Shown here: positions 8,126 to 17,021 of the stretch, one piece after another
Numbering within the stretch: position 1 is the stretch's first letter
How the letters are laid out: every line of letters begins with the position of its first letter
Assembly: GCA_963760965.1 (NCBI GenBank)
Contig: CAVXEW010000013.1
Coordinates: forward strand, 744,001-808,000
DNA from: Pararhizobium_B sp963760965
GTDB lineage: Bacteria; Pseudomonadota; Alphaproteobacteria; Rhizobiales; Rhizobiaceae
DNA length: 64,000 bases
Reading direction: 5' to 3'
The notes under the pieces: generated by a model
Told to the model about the DNA's origin: nothing
Databases searched by the model: none
Seen by the model: only the letters and a program-made list of their open reading frames with translations
Position numbers and translations under genes: made by a program

Positions 8126-9955
8126 CTAGAGAGGCTCGGTCGCAATCTCGAGCCAGTGCCTGGTCTGCTCATCGTCGAGCAGCGGCAGGATCTCGCTTCG
8201 CACCTTCGCGTGGTATCGATCGAGCCAGCCAATCTCGGCCGGCGTAAGCATCCCGGCCACGACGAGGCGGCGATCGATCGGCGCAAGCGTCAGCGTCTCG
8301 AAGCCGAGCATCGGCTTGTCTCCGCCGGGGATGTCGCGGGGTTCGTGCACGACGACAAGGTTCTCGATGCGGATGCCGAACGCGCCATCGCGATAATAGC
8401 CGGGCTCGTTCGAGATGATCATGCCCGGCAGAAGCTCCTGCATGCCGCGCCGCGAAATTGTTTGGGGCCCTTCGTGCACGGAAAGATAGGAACCGACGCC
8501 GTGGCCCGTACCATGTGCGTAGTCGGCGCCTGCCTGCCAGAGGGCGATGCGGGCAAAGGCGTCGATATCGACGCCGCGCGTGCCGGGGGGGAAGCGGAGA
8601 GTGCTGATCGCGATCATCCCCTTGAGCACGAGGGTGAAGAAGCGCTTCGCTTCCTCCGCGGCCGCGCCTACGGGAACCGTGCGGGTGATGTCCGTCGTCC
8701 CCGCCTCATACTGTGCACCGGAATCGACGAGAAAGAGCTCGCCGGGCGCGAGCTTGCGATTGGTCCCTTCGTTGACGCGGTAGTGGATGACGGCGCCGTG
8801 GGGCCCTGCGCCGGCGATCGTGTCGAAGGAGATGTCCCTGAGCGGCATCTGCATCCGCTCCCCGACACGGGCGCGGATGGCCTCCAGCTCCCGTACGGCT
8901 GTAATTTCGTCGAGGGTTCCGGAAGGCTGCCGGTCGATCCAGGCCAGGAAGGTAGCGACGGCAGCTCCGTCCTGGCGATGAGCGGTGCGCGCCCCGTCGA
9001 TTTCGACGGGGTTCTTCGTGGCGCGGGGCAGGCGAGCGGGGTCCGGGGCCTCCTTCACCTTCCCGTCCGCCGCCTCCACGATGCGGGCGACCGCATAGGG
9101 CGAGACGGCCGGATCCAGCAGGACGGAGGCGTCCGGCCCGGCGAGATCTGAAAGTGCGGCGGCGAAGTCTCCCGGGGCGGCCGTCCGCGACAACCCGGAG
9201 AGATGGTTCCTCGCCTCTTCGCCGAGCTTTTCTTGCTCGATGAAGAGGAGAGGCGTGCCGGTCGCCGGCACGATCGCGCGCGCCAGGGGGTGGGGAGTGT
9301 GCGGAACGTCGGAACCGCGAATGTTGAAGGTCCATGCCACGGAGGAGGGGTCGGTGAGGACCGCCGCCGAGGCACCTGCCTTCCTGATCGCCTCCTGCAT
9401 TTCGCCGATCTTTTGCGCAGCGGCCCGACCGGCGCGGACTTCGGCCTGAATGGAGACCTGCCCCATCGGCGGAGCGGGCCGGTCGGACCAGATAGCGTCG
9501 ACCGGGTTCTTCGGTAGGCAGACGAGTTCTCCGCCGACCGCGTCCAATGCCTCGCGCAGCCGGCGGACTTCGCCGGTGGTATGAAGCCAGGGGTCGATAC
9601 CGAGCCGGATGCCTTCCGCCTGGCCGGATTCGATCCACAGCGCGGGAGGCGTCGCGACGAGATCGCCGGCCTCGAATGTCCCGGCATCGACCTGCTCGGC
9701 GAGCTGCGCGGTGTAGCGTCCGTCGACGAACACGACCGCCCTGTCCCTGAGTACCATCGCGACACCGGCAGATCCCGTGAAGCCGGTCAGCCATGCGAGG
9801 CGCTCGGAACACGCCGGGACGTATTCGCCGAGAAACTCGTCGGCACGAGGGACAAGAACTGCGTCTACCCCGAGGTCGTCGAAGGTGGCACGCAGATCCG
9901 CAACCCTCCTGCTTCCCTGATCCGGCGAGGCCGTCGTCTCGAATGTCTGGAACAT
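8126..9955 (-). CDS. pepP: Xaa-Pro aminopeptidase (aminopeptidase P, M24B, long form)
   Basis: A cytoplasmic metallopeptidase that removes an N-terminal residue preceding proline. The 609 residues match the long, three-domain aminopeptidase P type (two creatinase-like N-terminal domains, then a pita-bread catalytic domain). Dinuclear metal ligands are visible: LVDSGAQYEAGTTDITRT (two Asp), HGTGHGVGSYLSVHEGP (His), IISNEPGYY (Glu) and GIRIENLVVV (Glu). It starts at ATG 9955 and stands alone between the phosphoesterase gene and the DUF1127 gene. The 170 bp downstream hold no recognised feature. Confidence 0.94.
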   Translation of the reverse strand: MFQTFETTASPDQGSRRVADLRATFDDLGVDAVLVPRADEFLGEYVPACSERLAWLTGFTGSAGVAMVLRDRAVVFVDGRYTAQLAEQVDAGTFEAGDLVATPPALWIESGQAEGIRLGIDPWLHTTGEVRRLREALDAVGGELVCLPKNPVDAIWSDRPAPPMGQVSIQAEVRAGRAAAQKIGEMQEAIRKAGASAAVLTDPSSVAWTFNIRGSDVPHTPHPLARAIVPATGTPLLFIEQEKLGEEARNHLSGLSRTAAPGDFAAALSDLAGPDASVLLDPAVSPYAVARIVEAADGKVKEAPDPARLPRATKNPVEIDGARTAHRQDGAAVATFLAWIDRQPSGTLDEITAVRELEAIRARVGERMQMPLRDISFDTIAGAGPHGAVIHYRVNEGTNRKLAPGELFLVDSGAQYEAGTTDITRTVPVGAAAEEAKRFFTLVLKGMIAISTLRFPPGTRGVDIDAFARIALWQAGADYAHGTGHGVGSYLSVHEGPQTISRRGMQELLPGMIISNEPGYYRDGAFGIRIENLVVVHEPRDIPGGDKPMLGFETLTLAPIDRRLVVAGMLTPAEIGWLDRYHAKVRSEILPLLDDEQTRHWLEIATEPL

Positions 9956-10211
9956 GATGTCCTGGATCTCCTGTCGCGTGGCGGAACATTAGGAGCCGCC
10001 GTCCGGCAATTCAATGAGAGCCCGGCCGGTCGGCCGCGTCGGTTGGGGAAGTGTGAAGGAAAAATGAATATTGCGTTGCACAACATGCTTTCGCGCATGC
10101 GAAAAGCGCAGGGCACCCATGCAAAGGCTTGGCTCCTAATGCTTCGGGAATCACTTAAATTGTCGGTTGTGGAGGAGTGATTGAAAACCACTCACCAAGG
10201 GAATACCGAAA

Positions 10212-10385
10212 ATGCGCAACACGATCTTCCGGACTGCCTTCGACCGCATGGTCGCCGCCCGCGAACGGCAGGCCCGTCGCTATGTGAACGGCCATCTGCT
10301 GACCCTCGACGACGAGAGCCTCAGGGCACTGGGTCGCTCGCGCGATGAACTTCGTCGCGAAGGCGGGTCGCCCTTCCTGTTCTGA
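10212..10385 (+). CDS. DUF1127-family small basic protein
   Basis: A 57-residue protein (MRNTIFRTAFDRMVAARERQ...) with the arginine-rich amphipathic helix and the LTLDDESLRALGRSRDELRREG motif typical of DUF1127 proteins. Family members in rhizobia have been linked to RNA-related regulation and phosphate/carbon metabolism; the role of this copy is not known. It has its own upstream region (about 250 bp after the divergent pepP start) and a strong factor-independent terminator starting 25 bp after the stop, so it is probably a monocistronic, possibly strongly expressed transcript. Confidence 0.85.
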   Translation: MRNTIFRTAFDRMVAARERQARRYVNGHLLTLDDESLRALGRSRDELRREGGSPFLF

Positions 10386-10410
10386 TTTCTCCCTAGACCT
10401 GCGGGAACCC

Positions 10411-10436
10411 AAGGCGGCGCTCCGGTGCCGCCTTTT
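10411..10436 (+). terminator. Rho-independent terminator after the DUF1127 gene
   Basis: A near-perfect hairpin: AAGGCGGCGC, loop TCCG, GTGCCGCCTT (10 bp with one G-U), running into TTTT. It sits between the DUF1127 gene and the convergent prmA stop at 10473 and, because it begins with AA and ends with TT, could work in both directions. Confidence 0.85.
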
Positions 10437-10472
10437 GCGTCTGGCGATGGCCACGAAGCCGGCGAGCGCTTC

Positions 10473-11345
10473 TCAGCCGAGGAGAAGCGTGACCCAGCCT
10501 TCGCGCCAGAGCGTGCGACGGTGGGCAAGGTGCTGGGCATTGAATGCGGAAAGCACCTTCCAGCGCTGTTCCGCCAGTATCCCGGACAGGATCACCTTGC
10601 CGCCCGGCGCAAGGTGGCGCCGGATTTGCGGGGCCATCTGCATCAGCGGGCGCGCCAGGATGTTGGCGACGATCAGGTCGAACGGGCCTTCTTCGGCGAA
10701 CTCCGGCGCGTGAAAGCCCTTTGCGGTCGCGACGCGGACGCCGGTGCGTATGACGTTGCCGTGCATGTTCCGGCGGGCGATCGCCGTAGCGACGGGGTCG
10801 ATGTCCGTGGCCAGGACGCGTGCGGGCGCGAGCTTGCGGATCGCGATCGCCAGGACGCCGCTGCCCGTGCCGAGGTCGAGGGCCCGGCGGACACGGTTTC
10901 GGCGAAGCGCGTATTCGATCATTTCAAGGCAGCCCGCCGTGGTGCCGTGGTGCCCGGTCCCGAAGGCCTGCGCGGCGTCGATCTCGATCGCCAGCTCGCC
11001 CGGTCGGATGCGGCCGCGGTCATGCGAGCCATGCACGACGAAACGGCCCGCTCGCACAGGTGCAAGACCCTCCAGCGACTTCGACACCCAGTCGATGTCC
11101 GGCACTTCCTCGCGTTCGATCGCGGCGTCCGGAAGGACGCCTGCGGCCGCCGCGCGAAGCTTCTCGCGAATTGCGGTCTCCTCGTGCGGCTCGATGTAGA
11201 TCGAGGCTTCCCAGATGTCCCGGGCCTCGTCGACTTCCATGGTGGCCAGCGGGTAGCCGTCCTCCTCGAAGGCTTCGCTCATGGCGTCGAGGAGCAGGGC
11301 CGAGTTTGCCTCCGTCCCCGTGATGAAGAGTTGTATCTGGCTCAA
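10473..11345 (-). CDS. prmA: Ribosomal protein L11 methyltransferase PrmA
   Basis: PrmA trimethylates ribosomal protein L11 using SAM. The protein has the N-terminal L11-binding region (LSQIQLFITGTEANSALLLD...) and a class I methyltransferase core with LDLGTGSGVLAIAIRKLA (SAM motif I), DIDPVAT and VANILARPL (the NxxxxP-type motif IV). The frame is open to a GTG at 11384, but homologues begin at the SQI-LF segment, so I place the start at TTG 11345; neither candidate has a strong ribosome-binding site. It is convergent with the DUF1127 gene. Confidence 0.9.
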   Translation of the reverse strand: MSQIQLFITGTEANSALLLDAMSEAFEEDGYPLATMEVDEARDIWEASIYIEPHEETAIREKLRAAAAGVLPDAAIEREEVPDIDWVSKSLEGLAPVRAGRFVVHGSHDRGRIRPGELAIEIDAAQAFGTGHHGTTAGCLEMIEYALRRNRVRRALDLGTGSGVLAIAIRKLAPARVLATDIDPVATAIARRNMHGNVIRTGVRVATAKGFHAPEFAEEGPFDLIVANILARPLMQMAPQIRRHLAPGGKVILSGILAEQRWKVLSAFNAQHLAHRRTLWREGWVTLLLG

Positions 11346-11568
11346 TTGGTGGCTTGTCTGCACGCGTTGTCGTTGGCCGGCCACGGCGGGGCAGGGGTGT
11401 CGTGGCCGGAAGAGGCTTGCGATATATTATGGGCACCGCCATGCAAACGGAAAGCCGGCTGCGGAAGAAAATCGCGCTGGGCGGCGAGACGGGACGCTCC
11501 AGGATGACAGCCGGAAAGTGACCCCGAATCCAAACGCGATCGCGGGGCGACCCCGTCTCCTGAACGAG

Positions 11569-12174
11569 TCAGGTCCCGGGAGGGCGGTCCAAGAGGTTCC
11601 GGATCTTTCGCAGGGCAATGTCGTGCCTCTCGCCAAAGGAGATGGTGCTGCGCAGGCGTCCGGCGGAATCGAGCAGGAAGATCGAAGCCGTATGGTCCAT
11701 CGAATAGTCTTCCGGCTTGCCGGCGTCGAGCGGCACCTTGCGCGAATAGATGCCGAAGCCTTTTACCATCGCATGCACCCTGGCCGGCTCTCCGCCGAGC
11801 CCGATGATCCGGCCGGAGACATTGGAGACGTAGCGGTTCAGGATTTCCGGCGTGTCGCGTTCGGGATCGACGGTGACGAAATAGGCGCGGATGCGGCGGC
11901 CGTCGGGGTCGGCCTCGCGCAGCCAGCCGTCCAGTTCGTAGAGGGTGGTCGGGCATACGTCGGGGCAGTTGGTGTAGCCGAAGAAGATCGCGGTCGGCTT
12001 TCCCCGGAACGCGGCTTCCGTGACTGCATGGCCGTTCTGGTCGACCAGCGCAAACGGGACGCCGAACGGCTTCTGCTGACCGTCGGGACCGGCTTGCCAA
12101 TTGAAGCCCGTCCATGCGAGGAGCCCCGCAAACGCGGCGATGAGGAGCCAGAGGACTGTGCGGAAGATGTCCAT
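11569..12174 (-). CDS. SCO1/SenC-family copper chaperone or thiol protein
   Basis: A membrane-anchored, periplasmic thioredoxin-fold protein of the SCO1/SenC family, which helps build the CuA centre of cytochrome c oxidase. The 201 residues start with one transmembrane helix (TVLWLLIAAFAGLLAWTGF), followed by the copper/thiol motif CPDVCP and the distal ligand His in DHTASIFLLD, with VTVDPERDTPE between them. All ligand residues are present. The start is ATG 12174. It lies between ggt and prmA on the minus strand with 95 and about 220 bp spacing. No oxidase genes are in the window. Confidence 0.92.
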   Translation of the reverse strand: MDIFRTVLWLLIAAFAGLLAWTGFNWQAGPDGQQKPFGVPFALVDQNGHAVTEAAFRGKPTAIFFGYTNCPDVCPTTLYELDGWLREADPDGRRIRAYFVTVDPERDTPEILNRYVSNVSGRIIGLGGEPARVHAMVKGFGIYSRKVPLDAGKPEDYSMDHTASIFLLDSAGRLRSTISFGERHDIALRKIRNLLDRPPGT

Positions 12175-12269
12175 GCGGATGTTCTTGCTCTTTGCAGGAA
12201 ATATTGCCCCGCATGGAATATTGCCGGGCCGAATGGCCGGGCAAGTGCGCGGCTTTGTCTGCAGGGCCT

Positions 12270-14054
12270 TCAGTCACCGACGGCGACGCCTTCCCGCCGG
12301 GGGTCGGCACCGCCTTCGAGCCCGCTCGGCGTGACGACGATTGCCTGCAGGCCGGAATTCATCGATTTTGCCGCCGTAGCAAAGCCCATCCTGGTCAGCG
12401 GCGCCGCGAGCTTTTCCGCATCCGTGCCGGCTTCCAGCTCGACAGGGCCGAAACGGTCGACGACGTGCGGCATGCTTACCATCCGCCGCGCGTCCATGCC
12501 CCAGTCGATATGGGCGATGATGGCCTGTGCTACGAAGCCGATGATCATGCTGCCGCCCGGAGAGCCGAGGGCCATGACGGGCTTTCCGTCCTTCATGACG
12601 ATCGTCGGCGACATCGACGAGCGAGGCCGCTTGCCCGGCTCGACCCGATTGGCGATCGGGACCCCGTCCTTCTGCGAGGCGAAAGAGAAGTCGGTCAGCT
12701 CGTTGTTGAGGAGGAAGCCGTTCGTCATCAGGCGCGATCCGAAAGCGTTTTCCACAGTCGTCGTCATCGAGACGACGTCGCCCTTCGCGTCGACGATGGA
12801 GAAGTGACTCGTGCAGGGATATTCGATGCTGCGGTCGGGCGCATAGAGCATCGCGTGGTCCCAGAAGGGACGGCCGGGCACGACCTCGGCATCGGACAGG
12901 GCGTGGTCGCGCTTCAGCAGTCGGGAGCGCGAAGCGAGATAATTCCTGTCGAGCAGGCCGCGCGTCGGCATCGGCACGAAGTCGCTGTCGGCCATGTAGC
13001 GGGCGCGGTCGGCGAAGGCCAGCCGGGAAGCGTCTGCGATGAGCCGCCAGGCCTCCGGGCTCTCCGGACCCATCGAGGCGAGGTCGAAAGGTTCGACGAG
13101 GCCGAGAATCTGCCCGACCGTCAGCGCGCCGGAGGAGGGCGGCCCCATGCCGCAGACGTCCTCGCCGCGATAGGTCACGCAGACCGGCGCGCGCTCCTTG
13201 ATACGGTAATTCTGGAGATCTGCCTTCGAAAGGACTCCGGGGTTCCGGGGCGCCGAACGTACCGTGTCGACGATCGCGTCGGCGATCGGTCCGGTGTAGA
13301 AAGCATCCGCCCCGCCGGAGGAAAGCGCCAGCAGCGTTCGCGCATAATCCTCGTTCTGGCGCAAGAATCCAACGGGCAGGGGATCCCCGTTCGGCAGGTA
13401 GAAATAGCCCCGCGCCTGGTTGTAGGTCTTCAGCCTGTCGTGGTCGCCGGCAATCTCCTGGTGAAGGCGCGGCGAGACCCGAAAACCTTTGTTCGCCAGA
13501 TCGATGACGGGCCGCAGAAGCGTGTTCCAGGCGATGGAGCCGTATTTCCTGTGGACTTCGAAGAGGAGGCGCACCGTGCCCGGCACGCCGACCGAGCGGC
13601 CGCCGACCACCGCGTCGAAGAATTTCAGCGGCTTGCCCTTCTCATCCTGGAATAGCGTCGGCGTGACGTCCATCGGCGCGGTTTCGCGACCGTCGAAGGA
13701 TGTCAGGCGCTTCTCCCCGGCGTCGTAGTAGAGGAGAAAGGCACCGCCTCCGAGGCCCGAGGATTGCGGCTCGACGAGGCCGAGTGTCAGTTGCACGGCC
13801 ACCATGGCGTCGATTGCGTTGCCGCCCTTGGCGAGGACCGCCCGGCCGGCCTCGGCCGCGATCGGATTCGCGGCGGAAACCATGTAATGCCTGGCGAAGG
13901 CGGGCTGGCGTGTCTCCGCCGCCGGTTTCGTGGCCGCTTCGGGGGCCACCATGTCGGTGGCCTGCTGCGCCTGTGCCGGCAACGGCACTGCAAGCCAGCA
14001 CGCCAGCGCGGCGGCCAGCAGCAGGCGCAACGAACCTCGGGTAATCGGTATCAT
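12270..14054 (-). CDS. ggt: Gamma-glutamyltransferase
   Basis: A periplasmic Ntn-hydrolase that cleaves or transfers the gamma-glutamyl group of glutathione. Start ATG 14054 is fixed by GGAGG six bases upstream and by a clear signal peptide (LRLLLAAALACWLAVPLPAQAQ). The about 594-residue proprotein shows SGLGGGAFLLYYD and DGRETAPM near the N-terminal large subunit, the autoprocessing/catalytic Thr in TSHFSIVDAKGDVVSMTTT, and the small-subunit SSMSPTIV and LGSPGGSMI loops. All expected elements are present. The divergent creA-like gene begins 103 bp away, so the two promoters share this gap. Confidence 0.95.
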   Translation of the reverse strand: MIPITRGSLRLLLAAALACWLAVPLPAQAQQATDMVAPEAATKPAAETRQPAFARHYMVSAANPIAAEAGRAVLAKGGNAIDAMVAVQLTLGLVEPQSSGLGGGAFLLYYDAGEKRLTSFDGRETAPMDVTPTLFQDEKGKPLKFFDAVVGGRSVGVPGTVRLLFEVHRKYGSIAWNTLLRPVIDLANKGFRVSPRLHQEIAGDHDRLKTYNQARGYFYLPNGDPLPVGFLRQNEDYARTLLALSSGGADAFYTGPIADAIVDTVRSAPRNPGVLSKADLQNYRIKERAPVCVTYRGEDVCGMGPPSSGALTVGQILGLVEPFDLASMGPESPEAWRLIADASRLAFADRARYMADSDFVPMPTRGLLDRNYLASRSRLLKRDHALSDAEVVPGRPFWDHAMLYAPDRSIEYPCTSHFSIVDAKGDVVSMTTTVENAFGSRLMTNGFLLNNELTDFSFASQKDGVPIANRVEPGKRPRSSMSPTIVMKDGKPVMALGSPGGSMIIGFVAQAIIAHIDWGMDARRMVSMPHVVDRFGPVELEAGTDAEKLAAPLTRMGFATAAKSMNSGLQAIVVTPSGLEGGADPRREGVAVGD

Positions 14055-14156
14055 CGGCAACCTCCTCTCCGGACGCCGGCGGAACACTAGCACAGTTTGC
14101 GCCGGTGCAAGCGCACCCCATATGTGTCCGGCTCATGCCAATCAGGAGGCTTTCTC

Positions 14157-14678
14157 ATGCAGCGATTTCTTCCGACCTTCAGCAGACTGGCGTCCGCTAT
14201 CCTGGTCTTCGCTTCTGTCGCGTCCGCGGGGCCAGCGGTTGCGAAAGACGTCGGCGACATAGGGGTCGACTGGGTCGGCAACGACATCGTCATCGAGGCC
14301 GTATCCGACCCGGACGTGAAGGGCGTGACCTGCCACGTGGCGTATTTCGACCGCAGCCTGATCGACCGGCTGCAAAAGGGCAACTGGTTCGAGGATCCGT
14401 CGAATTCGTCGATCGCATGCCGGCAGACGGGACCGATCGTCATAGGCGACATCGAGTTGTCGAAGCACGGCGAGGAAATCTTCAAGGAGCGGCGGTCGCT
14501 GATCTGGAAGAAGCTCGTCATCAACCGGGTCTACGACCGGGAGAACAACACGCTCATCTATCTGGCGCATTCCCGGCAGGTGAAGGACGGCTCGGCCAAG
14601 ATGGCGATCTCCACCGTGCCGCTCTACAACCAGGACGTTACGTGGACGAAGGGCAAGCCGGTGGAAAAGAAGAAATAG
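14157..14678 (+). CDS. creA: CreA-family periplasmic protein
   Basis: A 173-residue secreted protein of the CreA family, widespread in proteobacteria and of unknown biochemical function. ATG 14157 has AGGAGG eight bases upstream. A signal peptide (to GPAVAKD) precedes the family core: IVIEAVSDPDVKGVTCHV, SIACRQTGPIVIGDIEL, FKERRSLIWKKL and YLAHSRQVKDGSAKMAISTVPL. Two cysteines (in GVTCHV and IACRQ) are conserved in the family and may form a disulfide. It converges with the gene at 14685-15002, six bases apart. Confidence 0.88.
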   Translation: MQRFLPTFSRLASAILVFASVASAGPAVAKDVGDIGVDWVGNDIVIEAVSDPDVKGVTCHVAYFDRSLIDRLQKGNWFEDPSNSSIACRQTGPIVIGDIELSKHGEEIFKERRSLIWKKLVINRVYDRENNTLIYLAHSRQVKDGSAKMAISTVPLYNQDVTWTKGKPVEKKK

Positions 14679-14684
14679 GCCGCC

Positions 14685-15002
14685 TCAATCGGTCTTTTTC
14701 TCGAGAAGCAGGGCCGTTTCCCGTTTCAGCCGGCCCTTGAACAGGTTCGCCATCGACGCGAGCAGCCAGGGCAGGTCGATCTCGAGGTCCACGGCTGCAT
14801 CGCGGACGGTCATCTTTCCGGTGATGGACTGGCCCATGATGCCGGCCGAGAAGTCCATCCGATCGCCGTCCCAGCGCTGGTCGACGGTGACGGATCGACC
14901 GGTTGTCTGCCGGGTGACTCGCTCGAAGCCTTCCTCGATACGCTTGCGGGCTTCGTCCTTCGTCAAGCGGTGCGGAATCGTGACGGAGACGGTTTCAGCC
15001 AT
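14685..15002 (-). CDS. Polyhydroxyalkanoate-granule-region family protein (PF09650-like)
   Basis: A 105-residue protein starting MAETVSVTIPHRLTKDEARK. The pattern of a short beta strand, then KDEARKRIEEGFERV, then MDFSAGIMGQSITGKMTV and LEIDLPWLLASMANLFKGRL fits the small family often labelled polyhydroxyalkanoic acid system protein, whose members resemble a compact lipid-binding or START-like fold. Function is not established and no PHA genes are nearby. It is separated from the upstream acetyltransferase gene by about 70 bp. Confidence 0.72.
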   Translation of the reverse strand: MAETVSVTIPHRLTKDEARKRIEEGFERVTRQTTGRSVTVDQRWDGDRMDFSAGIMGQSITGKMTVRDAAVDLEIDLPWLLASMANLFKGRLKRETALLLEKKTD

Positions 15003-15071
15003 GGGAACATGCCTCTTTTCGCTGCCACGAGCGGATATGGCTTCTCGGAAGCCGTCCCGCAAGGCCGGGCA

Positions 15072-15554
15072 TCACCCGTTGGCCAGGCGCTCGAGCTCTT
15101 CGCCCGCGAGGCGGTAGCGGATCCATTCGGATTGCGGTTCCGCCCCGATGGCCTCGTAGACGCGGATCGAGGCTTCGTTCCAGTCGAGCACGCTCCACTC
15201 GAAGCGGCCGCAGCCGTGCTCGACGGCGATCCGGGCGAGGTGTTTCAGCAGGGCCTTGCCGGCGCCGATGCCGCGGCAGGAGGGGGTGACGTACAGGTCT
15301 TCGAGATAGAGGCCGTTCCTGGCCTGCCAGGTCGAATAGTTGAAGAAATAGACGGCGAAGCCGATAGGGCTGCCGTCCATGTCGGCAATCAGGGCCCGGG
15401 CAGTGGCGTTCTTGCCGAACAGCAACTCGCGGATCGTGTCCTCCGTCGCCACCACTTCGTCCTCGGCATTCTCGTAGATGGCAAGGTCGCGCACGAAGCG
15501 AAGGATCGTGCCTGCGTCATCCTTTTTGGCGGTTCGAATCGTGAAGGGCTGCAT
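15072..15554 (-). CDS. GNAT acetyltransferase, diamine/spermidine acetyltransferase-like
   Basis: A 160-residue GNAT-fold N-acetyltransferase. The order of motifs FFNYSTWQARNGLYLEDLYV, CRGIGAGKALLKHLARIA (acetyl-CoA pyrophosphate loop) and WNEASIRVYEAIGAEP closely resembles spermidine/diamine N-acetyltransferases (SSAT), so a polyamine or thialysine-type amine is a reasonable substrate guess. ATG 15554 was chosen over an upstream extension because AGGA precedes it and homologues begin near MQPFTIR. It starts six bases after the stop of the Crp/Fnr regulator gene, suggesting one transcript. Confidence 0.85.
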   Translation of the reverse strand: MQPFTIRTAKKDDAGTILRFVRDLAIYENAEDEVVATEDTIRELLFGKNATARALIADMDGSPIGFAVYFFNYSTWQARNGLYLEDLYVTPSCRGIGAGKALLKHLARIAVEHGCGRFEWSVLDWNEASIRVYEAIGAEPQSEWIRYRLAGEELERLANG

Positions 15555-15559
15555 TTTTC

Positions 15560-16291
15560 CTAGCGGGGCTTGCGAAAAAGATTGAGGTAGACGGGATCGA
15601 ACTCTCCGAGTTCGGAGAGGCTGTTCCAGTCCAGAATTGTGACTTCTCCGTTGCGCCATGCGACGAGGTTGCTGGCGCGCAGGTGCTGGATCGTCCGGTT
15701 CGTGTGCACGATGGACAGCCCGAGCACGTCGGAAAGCGTGCTCTGGCTGATCGGCAGCTGAAACGAGGAGCCGTCGACGCGCCCCACGACCTTCAGCCGC
15801 AGGTAGAGTTCGCAGAAGAGATGGGCGAGGCGGCCATGGGGCTTGCGGCGGCCGAGACTGAGGATCCAGTTGCGCTGGATAGCGGCGTCGATCGCGATCA
15901 TCGTGGCCAGGACGCGGCCGAGGTGCGGAAGCGTTTCGCTGATCTCCTTCAGGATCGCGTGATCGACCAGCGCCACGCGGGTGTCCGTCAGGGCGACGAC
16001 CGAGTGATCCATGACCTTCAGGTAGAAGCCGTGAAGATCGACGAAATCGCCTGCCACGTGCAGTGCGGTGATCTGGCGCTCGCCGGTTTCCAGCGACATT
16101 GCGCGGGCCGCTATGCCGTCGAGGAGGAGGCAGCTGTTCCTGGGCTTCGAACGATCCTCGATAATTTCAGTCTCGGCGGGAAACTGGCGGACGTGCCAGT
16201 CGATTCCGGAAAGCACGGAGATCTCCGCATCCGAGAGTTGGTCCCGTTCGGTCAGCGCCGAGACCAGCGCCTGGATGTCTCTCTTCTCCAT
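15560..16291 (-). CDS. Crp/Fnr-family transcriptional regulator
   Basis: A 243-residue regulator with an N-terminal cyclic-nucleotide-binding-like beta-barrel (CLLLDGIAARAMSLETGERQITALHVAGDFVDLHGF) and a C-terminal winged helix (SQSTLSDVLGLSIVHTNRTIQHLR). There is no N-terminal Cys cluster, so it is not an oxygen-sensing FNR; it resembles the many rhizobial Crp-type regulators of unknown ligand. ATG 16291 is preceded by AGGA-like sequence. It is transcribed away from the DUF6894 gene across a 164 bp divergent intergenic region and with the SSAT-like gene just downstream. Confidence 0.87.
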   Translation of the reverse strand: MEKRDIQALVSALTERDQLSDAEISVLSGIDWHVRQFPAETEIIEDRSKPRNSCLLLDGIAARAMSLETGERQITALHVAGDFVDLHGFYLKVMDHSVVALTDTRVALVDHAILKEISETLPHLGRVLATMIAIDAAIQRNWILSLGRRKPHGRLAHLFCELYLRLKVVGRVDGSSFQLPISQSTLSDVLGLSIVHTNRTIQHLRASNLVAWRNGEVTILDWNSLSELGEFDPVYLNLFRKPR

Positions 16292-16455
16292 ATCCTGCCG
16301 CCGTCCTGAACCTGTCGCCTTGGAGCCGGAACTCCTCTGGCCTCGACCGTGCCGCTTGCTTCTTGGGGAAGCCGGTGGTGCCTTTGGTCTCCTATAGGAC
16401 TTCACGGGTGGAACAATCAACGACTCCCTCCATTTGTCAGGAAACGGAGAGGACC

Positions 16456-16692
16456 ATGGCCCATTTCTTTTTCCGGCTCGTCTGCTCGGGGAAGGCAGCC
16501 GAAATCGAGGAAGTGGACCTGCCCGACCGCGGAATGGCCCGGAGGGAGGCTCTTCAGGCCTGCGGCGACCTGATCAGGGATATCGACGGGCTCCACGAGA
16601 GGCAGGAGAACTGGGAAATGGAGGTTACCGGGGAGGACGGGCGCCGGGTGGTCGTGATCCGGCTGACGGCGGAAAGCTTCCCCGGCGACTGA
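16456..16692 (+). CDS. DUF6894-family small protein
   Basis: A 78-residue protein beginning MAHFFFRLVCSG with the pattern F-F-x-L then LPDRGMARREALQACGDLI, as in the rhizobial DUF6894 family (short proteins that start M-x-x-Y/F-F-F). Function is unknown. GGAGAGG lies a few bases before ATG 16456. It is divergent from the Crp/Fnr regulator gene, which makes it a natural candidate target of that regulator, but no operator was recognised. Confidence 0.72.
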   Translation: MAHFFFRLVCSGKAAEIEEVDLPDRGMARREALQACGDLIRDIDGLHERQENWEMEVTGEDGRRVVVIRLTAESFPGD

Positions 16693-16792
16693 TATTCCGC
16701 TCTGGTCGGAAAACCGGTGAATTCACCGATGCCCGCTTGAATCGCCATGGAAACCGGTCTAAGTGCCGGACGCGCCCGGAAACGCGCGCAGA

Positions 16793-16866
16793 GGCCTCGT
16801 GGCGGAGTGGTTACGCAGAGGACTGCAAATCCTTGCACCCCGGTTCGATTCCGGGCGAGGCCTCCA
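16793..16866 (+). tRNA. tRNA-Cys (anticodon GCA)
   Basis: A complete 74-nt cloverleaf with encoded CCA. Acceptor stem GGCCTCG pairs with CGAGGCC; the anticodon arm reads GGACTGCAAATCC with GCA in the loop, giving Cys; the T arm is CCCCGGTTCGATTCCGGGG-like with TTCGATT loop; the discriminator is T (U73), as expected for tRNA-Cys. Short variable region. Confidence 0.97.
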
Positions 16867-17021
16867 AGCACTTTCCTGTGGCAAATCAGGGTTTTGGCGG
16901 GTTTCGGCGATCGCTGTCGAGGTTCATGCCCGACTTTTTTCCCGACGTTGGCCAGGACGGCCCTGGCTACCCTGCTGGCCCGGTTGTCACATGTTGCGGC
17001 CGGCGGGACCAACGTGGCCGG

